From the NCBI GenBank assembly GCA_937860195.1, contig CALMBN010000347.1, forward strand, positions 1 to 10,464: DNA of 10,464 bases, given 5' to 3'. Below, piece after piece: positions 6,452 to 10,464 of the stretch. The translations under genes were made by a program, and so were the position numbers. Within the stretch, counting starts at the first letter, position 1; each line of letters starts with the position of its first letter. Source of the DNA: an uncultured Novosphingobium sp. GTDB taxonomy: Bacteria > Pseudomonadota > Alphaproteobacteria > Sphingomonadales > Sphingomonadaceae. The notes under the pieces are model-generated. The model did no database searches. It was not told where the DNA came from and saw only the letters and a program-made list of their open reading frames with translations.

Positions 6452-7531
6452 TTACCTCCACAATGCCAGGCCAGGCAATCGCCCGGTCTTCCCTTCAATC
6501 CAGTTGCGAAACGCCGAGACGCGGGTGAAGACACCGGGCTTGCGCTGATTGCCACACAAGGTGTGTTCAGTGTTGTGGCTCACCACCCCGACCAGCACCG
6601 GGGTGCCCCTGTCCCAGATCACCAGCGGCCCGCCGCTGTCGCCGTGGCACTGGGTCGCGCCGCCGGGTCCGATGCCCTTGGCGCAAATCGCGAAACGGTC
6701 ATTGGAACACTTTGGCTCGATCTTCACCTTACCAAACAGCAATGGGGCCGAGGGGCGATCCCGCTCGGTCCGGCCCCAGCCGAAGAACCACGCCTGATCG
6801 CCGCTCAGGTTACCCGCGCTAAGCGGGCCGCCGTCGATCGCGATCTGCTCGGACCAGGCTCGCCGTCCGCGCTCGGTCGCGGCATCGGGGGCGAAGCGGA
6901 CCAGGGCGATGTCATTGCTGTATACCCCCGGCCGATATCCCGGACCCTCGTGGATTTCGGTAATCCTGTAACTGATCCCGCCCGATTGGAAGCCGATGTT
7001 GTTAACCCCCAGCCTGACCCGGTATCGCGCGTCCTTGATGCTGGTCCGGCCGTCATAAAGGCAGTGTGCGGCAGTGAGAATCCAGCCCGGCGCGATCCAT
7101 GCTCCGCCGCAGAACTGGCGATCTTCCCAATCGAGCCTGCGCTGGGTCACGCTGGGCATCCGTGCGGGCCGCTGGATTTGCGCCATCCACGGCGCTTGGC
7201 CCGGCTGGACCGGCGTACCGCGACCAACCCGGACCGGCTTTCTACCTTTCTTGGGCTTTTTTGTTTTGATTTTGGCATCCGGTCTCAGAAAGCCGCTGGC
7301 AACATCGCGCGGCTCGCTGGCAACCAGCATTGGATCAGGACAGCGCCAGCGCTGACTGCGGCACAGGCTTGGGGTCGACAGCGCTTCGGGGTCATTGTCC
7401 CAATCATAGGGTGGCGGTTGATCCGCCAGTTCTTCAAACGGCAGTTCCGGCTCAATCCGTGGCGCATCCTGCGCGGCCAGACTGCCTGCGCAAAGCGCCA
7501 ACAAGGCAATCGGCAAGGGTCTGAACGTCAC
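6452..7531 (-). CDS. Secreted S1-family (chymotrypsin-fold) serine protease, proximal tandem copy
   Basis: This 359-residue paralogue of the next gene downstream has a signal peptide (MTFRPLPIALLALCAGSLAA), a diverged pro-region with conserved patches (PRIEPELPFEE, PPYDWDNDPEAL, C57-C64, PRDVASGFLRPDAK) and a Lys/Arg-rich hinge (KTKKPKKGRKPVR, 89-101) where activation cleavage before VGRG could occur. The triad is His156, Asp207 and Ser299; the specificity residue is Thr293. The start is GTG at 7531, with GGAG about 11 bases upstream; nearby ATGs are out of frame and soon stop. The catalytic domain is almost identical to the downstream copy, differing only near both ends (for example Arg for Lys in IWDRG, and ALWR at the C-terminus), while the first 105 residues are clearly diverged. 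It is the first gene of the pair and faces away from the bkd operon. Confidence 0.92.
   Translation of the reverse strand: MTFRPLPIALLALCAGSLAAQDAPRIEPELPFEELADQPPPYDWDNDPEALSTPSLCRSQRWRCPDPMLVASEPRDVASGFLRPDAKIKTKKPKKGRKPVRVGRGTPVQPGQAPWMAQIQRPARMPSVTQRRLDWEDRQFCGGAWIAPGWILTAAHCLYDGRTSIKDARYRVRLGVNNIGFQSGGISYRITEIHEGPGYRPGVYSNDIALVRFAPDAATERGRRAWSEQIAIDGGPLSAGNLSGDQAWFFGWGRTERDRPSAPLLFGKVKIEPKCSNDRFAICAKGIGPGGATQCHGDSGGPLVIWDRGTPVLVGVVSHNTEHTLCGNQRKPGVFTRVSAFRNWIEGKTGRLPGLALWR
6454..6459 (-). promoter_or_regulatory. Shine-Dalgarno GGAGGT overlapping the upstream protease stop codon
   Basis: Read on the minus strand, GGAGGTAACCAATG holds the ribosome site, the TAA stop of the upstream protease (6454-6452) and the start of the downstream one (6448), with a 5-base spacing. 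This arrangement makes re-initiation by terminating ribosomes likely and supports one bicistronic message. Confidence 0.8.
6610..7192. repeat. 583-bp perfect direct repeat, copy 2
   Basis: Partner of 5521-6103, in the same orientation and 1089 bases apart. Being adjacent direct repeats, the two are also a substrate for deletion or amplification by recombination. Confidence 0.95.
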
Positions 7532-7589
7532 GGCGCGGCATGCTCCTTCATCGACCCACCGGGATGCTGTCAGGGCTGGCCTGAATTGG

Positions 7590-7623
7590 CAACATAATGT
7601 TGGGTCAATGCACGGTTGACCCA
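7590..7623. repeat. Two adjoining palindromes in the protease/bkd divergent region
   Basis: CAACATAATGTTG (7590-7602) is a perfect odd palindrome. It overlaps by two bases a second inverted repeat, TGGGTCAA (7601-7608) with TTGACCCA (7616-7623), with 7 bases between the arms. Such stacked symmetric sites in a divergent gene region are typical of operators; the regulator is not in the window. Confidence 0.55.
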
Positions 7624-7633
7624 GGGCTCGGCC

Positions 7634-7664
7634 TCAACCAGAACAACCCCCGCGGGTTGGTTGA
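7634..7664. repeat. Bulged inverted repeat overlapping the bkd -35 box
   Basis: CAACCC (7644-7649) and GGGTTG (7654-7659) pair around a 4-base loop, and TCAAC (7634-7638) pairs with GTTGA (7660-7664) outside it, with a 5-base bulge on the left. The right outer arm runs into the -35 hexamer at 7661. A protein bound here would block or help RNA polymerase at the bkd promoter. Confidence 0.5.
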
Positions 7665-7689
7665 CGTTGTAACCACTTTGAAATAATAT
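7661..7689 (+). promoter_or_regulatory. Near-consensus sigma70-type promoter of the bkd operon
   Basis: The -35 box TTGACG (7661-7666) matches five of six consensus bases, and the -10 box TAATAT (7684-7689) matches five of six. The spacer is exactly 17 bases. Initiation near 7696 would leave a leader of about 56 bases before the bkdA1 ATG. An inverted repeat overlaps the -35 box. Confidence 0.7.
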
Positions 7690-7751
7690 GTCGCGAACCT
7701 AAAATTTGCTTCCAATCGCTAGCAAGCGTGGCCGAAGCGGGAGAGCGCAAG

Positions 7752-9053
7752 ATGGCCAAGCGGCCTGCCAGTGCCAAGCCATCGGGCGGCAACCTGCCGC
7801 CACTTCGCCTGCATGTGCCCGAACCGCCATTCCGGCCCGGCGATCCGGTGGATTATTCCTTCCTTGAAATCCCGCCCGCCGGGGCCTTTGCCCGCCCTGA
7901 TGAGGCCTGCACGACCGAGGAAACCCATGCCCTGTGCCATGGCCTGATCCGGGTGCTGGATGAAGATCACAGCGCGGTCGGTGCGTGGGACCCGAAACTT
8001 GATCCCGAAACGCTGCGGCGGATGCTTCGGACAATGGCGCTGACCCGGGCCTTCGATGACCGGATGTATCGCGGCCAGCGGCAAGGCAAGACCAGCTTCT
8101 ACATGAAATGCACCGGGGAAGAAGCGACCAGCGTTGCTTCGGCCTTTGCGCTGGCTGATGATGACATGGTCTTCCCCAGCTATCGCCAGCAAGGCATTCT
8201 GATTGCGCGTGGCTATCCGCTGACCGAGATGATCAACCAGATCTATTCGAACAAGGCCGACAAGCTGAAAGGCCGCCAGCTGCCGATCATGTATTCCAGC
8301 CGCGAGCATAGTTTCTTCACGATCAGCGGCAACCTGGCGACTCAGTATCCGCAGGCCGCCGGCTGGGCGATGGCCAGCGCGATCAAGGGCGATACCAGAA
8401 TCGCTGCCACCTGGATCGGCGAGGGTTCAAGCGCAGAAGGCGATGCCCACGCGGCTTTCACATTCGCCACGGTTTTCAATGCGCCGGTGGTGTTCAACAT
8501 CGTCAACAACCAGTGGGCGATTTCAAGTTTCTCAGGCTTTGCCGGAGGAGAACGGGCAACCTTTGCGGCCAAAGCAATTGGCTATGGGATTGCCGGCCTC
8601 AGGGTTGATGGCAACGATGCACTGGCGGTCTATGCCGCGATGCGCTGGGCCGCGAACCGCGCGCGCGGCGGAAACGGCCCGACTTTGATCGAGCATTTCA
8701 CATACCGCGCGGAAGGGCACTCAACCTCGGATGATCCCGGCCAATACCGCTCCGCGCACGAGCGCGAAGAGTGGCCGCTTGGCGATCCGATCATGCGGCT
8801 CAAACGCCATCTGATTGCGCTTGGCGAATGGTCAAGCGAACAGCACGAAGCGATGGATGCCGAGCATATCGACCAGGTCAAGGCCGCGACCAAAGAGGCC
8901 GAGAAGAACGGCGTGCTCGGCCACGGGCTGCACCACCCGTTCCACACCATGTTCGAGGATGTCTACGAAGAACTGCCCTGGAACCTTGAGGAGCAAGCCG
9001 AACAGGCGATGCGCGAGCGCCGAACGAAATGGCCCGAATGGAAAGAGCCATGA
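7752..9053 (+). CDS. bkdA1: Branched-chain 2-oxoacid dehydrogenase E1 component, alpha subunit
   Basis: E1 alpha with E1 beta binds thiamine diphosphate and decarboxylates the 2-oxo acids of Val, Leu and Ile, passing the acyl group to lipoyl-E2. The 433-residue product follows Pseudomonas BkdA1 along its length: PLRLHVPEP near the N-terminus, KTSFYMKCTGEEA, FPSYRQQGILIARG, KGRQLPIMYSSRE, FFTISGNLATQ and the phosphorylation-loop-like YRAEGHSTSDDPGQYR with its His323. The ThDP motif reads GEG (223-225) to NN (252-253), with Glu where GDG is usual. The ATG at 7752 has GGAGAG 6 bases upstream; the in-frame GTG at 7728 has no ribosome site. The stop overlaps the bkdA2 start (ATGA). The N-terminal extension with PLRLHVPEP distinguishes it from pyruvate dehydrogenase E1 alpha. 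Confidence 0.95.
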   Translation: MAKRPASAKPSGGNLPPLRLHVPEPPFRPGDPVDYSFLEIPPAGAFARPDEACTTEETHALCHGLIRVLDEDHSAVGAWDPKLDPETLRRMLRTMALTRAFDDRMYRGQRQGKTSFYMKCTGEEATSVASAFALADDDMVFPSYRQQGILIARGYPLTEMINQIYSNKADKLKGRQLPIMYSSREHSFFTISGNLATQYPQAAGWAMASAIKGDTRIAATWIGEGSSAEGDAHAAFTFATVFNAPVVFNIVNNQWAISSFSGFAGGERATFAAKAIGYGIAGLRVDGNDALAVYAAMRWAANRARGGNGPTLIEHFTYRAEGHSTSDDPGQYRSAHEREEWPLGDPIMRLKRHLIALGEWSSEQHEAMDAEHIDQVKAATKEAEKNGVLGHGLHHPFHTMFEDVYEELPWNLEEQAEQAMRERRTKWPEWKEP

Positions 9054-10084
9054 GCGACATCACAGTGAAAGTCCGCCGCCTCAACATGATCGAAGCGATC
9101 AACGAGGCGCTGTCAGTGATGCTGGAGCGTGATCCTGATGTCGTCGTGTTTGGTGAGGATATCGGCTTTTTTGGCGGCGTGTTCCGCGCGACGGCGGGCT
9201 TGCAAAAAAGGTTCGGCAAGAACCGGGTGTTCGATACCCCGATCAACGAATGCGGGATCATCGGCGCGGCGGTGGGGATGGGAGCTTATGGTCTGCGTCC
9301 CGTTCCCGAAATCCAGTTTGCCGACTACATCTATCCGGGGCTGGATCAGCTGATTTCCGAGGCTGCGCGACTGCGCTATCGCTCGGCCGGAGAGTTCATT
9401 GCGCCAATGACGGTGCGCTCGCCATTCGGCGGCGGGATTTTTGGCGGACAAACCCACAGCCAATCGCCCGAAGCACTGTTTACCCATGTCGCTGGCCTCA
9501 AAACGGTGATTCCGGCAACCCCATACGATGCCAAAGGTCTGCTGATCGCTGCGATCGAGGACAACGATCCGGTGATCTTTTTTGAGCCGAAGCGGATCTA
9601 CAATGGTCCGTTCAGTGGATATTATGACAAACCGGTTGAGCCGTGGGCGCGGCATCCCGACAGCGAAGTGCCCGAAGGCTATTACAGAATCCCGCTTGGC
9701 AAGGCCCGGATCGTGCGCGAGGGTGAAGCGATGACCGTGCTGGCCTATGGCACCATGATCCACGTGGCCGAAGCGGTGTTGGCCGAAAAAGGCATCGATG
9801 CCGAAATCATCGACTTGCGCACGCTTGTTCCGCTGGACATTGAGACTGTTGAAAAGTCTGTGCAAAAGACCGGCAAATGCCTGATCGTGCACGAGGCAAC
9901 CCGCACCGGCGGATTTGGCGGTGAGCTTTCCGCGCTGGTGCAGGAACGCTGCTTCTATCACCTCGAAGCGCCGATCGAACGGGTCACCGGGTTCGACACC
10001 CCCTATCCGCACAGCCTTGAATGGGCTTACTTCCCCGGACCGGTTCGTATTGGCGAAGCCGTTGACCGATTGCTGAAAGCATAG
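9050..10084 (+). CDS. bkdA2: Branched-chain 2-oxoacid dehydrogenase E1 component, beta subunit
   Basis: E1 beta completes the heterotetrameric E1 and contributes the residue that activates thiamine diphosphate. The 344-residue product contains MIEAINEAL, VVVFGEDIGFFGGVFRATAG, DTPINECGIIG (Glu67, the expected cofactor-activating Glu), PEIQFADYIYPGLDQ, GGQTHSQSPEALF (His136 active-site region), the C-terminal transketolase domain with TVLAYGTMIHVA and EIIDLRTLVPLD, and HEATRTGGFGGEL. Length agrees with Pseudomonas BkdA2 (about 339). The start at 9050 overlaps the bkdA1 stop by 4 bases, implying translational coupling and balanced subunit amounts; the frame extends upstream to 9029, but those residues lie inside bkdA1 and are not conserved. 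GGAAAGAG just before the start may act as the ribosome site. The stop is 4 bases before bkdB. Confidence 0.96.
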   Translation: MSDITVKVRRLNMIEAINEALSVMLERDPDVVVFGEDIGFFGGVFRATAGLQKRFGKNRVFDTPINECGIIGAAVGMGAYGLRPVPEIQFADYIYPGLDQLISEAARLRYRSAGEFIAPMTVRSPFGGGIFGGQTHSQSPEALFTHVAGLKTVIPATPYDAKGLLIAAIEDNDPVIFFEPKRIYNGPFSGYYDKPVEPWARHPDSEVPEGYYRIPLGKARIVREGEAMTVLAYGTMIHVAEAVLAEKGIDAEIIDLRTLVPLDIETVEKSVQKTGKCLIVHEATRTGGFGGELSALVQERCFYHLEAPIERVTGFDTPYPHSLEWAYFPGPVRIGEAVDRLLKA

Positions 10085-10088
10085 CGCC

Positions 10089-10464
10089 ATGGGCAAATTC
10101 ACTTTCAACCTCCCCGACATCGGCGAAGGCATCGCTGAGGCAGAGATCGTCGCCTGGCACGTCAAGGTCGGCGACCGGATTGAGGAAGACGGCAAGATTG
10201 CCGACATCATGACGGACAAAGCCACGGTCGAAATGGAAAGCCCGGTTGCGGGAGTGGTGCTGTCAGTCGCGGGGGCCGAGGGCGATATGGTTGCGATCGG
10301 CTCGGCGCTGGTGGTGATCGAGGTCGAGGTTGAGGTCGAGAATGATGGTCCGGGACATGCGACGAGCTTGGCTGGCGCGGTTCCTAGGCCCGAAATTGCC
10401 ACCCAGGTTCCGTTCGTGTCGAGCGAAGTCGAGACACCGCGCACAATCGGCTTGTCCATCGGCA
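10089..10464 (+). CDS. bkdB: Branched-chain 2-oxoacid dehydrogenase E2 (lipoamide acyltransferase), N-terminal part, cut by window edge
   Basis: E2 forms the core of the complex and transfers the branched acyl group to CoA by a swinging lipoyl arm. The 125 visible codons encode one lipoyl domain (about 1-80): FNLPDIGEGIAEAEIV, then TDKATVEMESP with Lys44 as the lipoylation site, then a beta return (GDMVAIGSALVVIEV). After a short EVEVEVEN run begins the flexible linker toward the peripheral subunit-binding domain. The linker is partly built from a palindromic repeat element (see 10411-10439). The ATG at 10089 lies 4 bases past the bkdA2 stop and opens directly on the conserved domain. Ribosome binding is weak, so coupling to bkdA2 is likely. 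The subunit-binding and catalytic domains lie outside the window. Confidence 0.93.
   Translation, partial: MGKFTFNLPDIGEGIAEAEIVAWHVKVGDRIEEDGKIADIMTDKATVEMESPVAGVVLSVAGAEGDMVAIGSALVVIEVEVEVENDGPGHATSLAGAVPRPEIATQVPFVSSEVETPRTIGLSIG
10411..10439 (+). repeat. REP-like palindromic element inside the bkdB linker
   Basis: GTGTC (10416-10420) faces GACAC (10433-10437), with TCGA repeated inside each arm (10419-10422 and 10429-10432), forming a hairpin with the GCGAAG loop and a small bulge. From memory, short elements of this GTTCGTGTCGAGCGAAG type recur many times in sphingomonad genomes, usually between genes. Here it is read in frame and encodes PFVSSEVETP (residues 108-117). Confidence 0.6.

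Noticed and set aside
5474..7597. A 707-codon open frame on the plus strand across both proteases
   Set aside because: It is the mirror of the minus-strand codon pattern of two GC-rich genes; it repeats itself only because the proteases repeat, and it has no recognisable domain or ribosome site.
10325..10344. Short GAGGTCGAGGTTGAGGTCGAG-like repeat in bkdB as a microsatellite
   Set aside because: Only about three imperfect units encoding EVEVEVE in a linker; too short to infer slippage or function.
9113..10459. A 448-codon minus-strand open frame opposite bkdA2 and bkdB
   Set aside because: Shadow of two confidently identified genes; composition and lack of motifs fit antisense of high-GC coding DNA.
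7752..10464. Pyruvate dehydrogenase E1/E2 genes
   Set aside because: The PLRLHVPEP N-terminus, KGRQLPIMYSSRE and HSTSDDPGQYR of E1 alpha match branched-chain 2-oxoacid dehydrogenase rather than pyruvate dehydrogenase.

Overview
The window (high GC overall) looks like chromosomal DNA of an alphaproteobacterium, most likely order Sphingomonadales (Erythrobacter/Sphingomonas type). This rests on the bkd gene set, the style of the small lipoprotein, and a palindromic element near the right edge of a type I recall from that order. The assignment is by recognition, not by a search.

Layout. Bases 2-607 carry the 3' end of recG. It converges on, and overlaps by 4 bases, a minus-strand NYN-LOTUS putative RNA-processing gene (604-1347) that is clearly more A/T-rich than recG. 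Upstream of that on the same strand are a 99-residue WYL-like protein (1407-1706) and a tRNA-Pro(CGG) (1879-1955) with its own promoter. On the plus strand follow thymidylate synthase thyA (2057-3013), a 648-residue protein with a TIR domain, a Tat-like membrane anchor, a TolB-like domain and TPRs (3091-5037), and a tiny acidic lipoprotein (5068-5265).

After a convergent gap with palindromes, two tandem minus-strand secreted S1-family proteases (5363-6448 and 6452-7531) share a perfectly identical 583-bp block flanked by diverged ends, the mark of gene conversion. A 220-bp divergent region (7532-7751) holds stacked palindromes and a near-consensus sigma70-type promoter. From there the plus strand carries a branched-chain 2-oxoacid dehydrogenase operon: bkdA1 (E1 alpha), bkdA2 (E1 beta) and the start of bkdB (E2). 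The E2 gene is cut by the window edge, and its interdomain linker contains a palindromic repeat translated as protein.

How the genes fit together. The bkd genes encode consecutive subunits of one complex that oxidatively decarboxylates the keto acids of Val, Leu and Ile. recG, thyA and the tRNA are housekeeping. The most unusual unit is the TIR/TPR protein with its closely spaced lipoprotein: it resembles a transmembrane signalling or NADase device whose periplasmic half is the TolB-like/TPR module more often joined to adenylate cyclases. No classical defence island, CRISPR array, transposase or prophage is visible.
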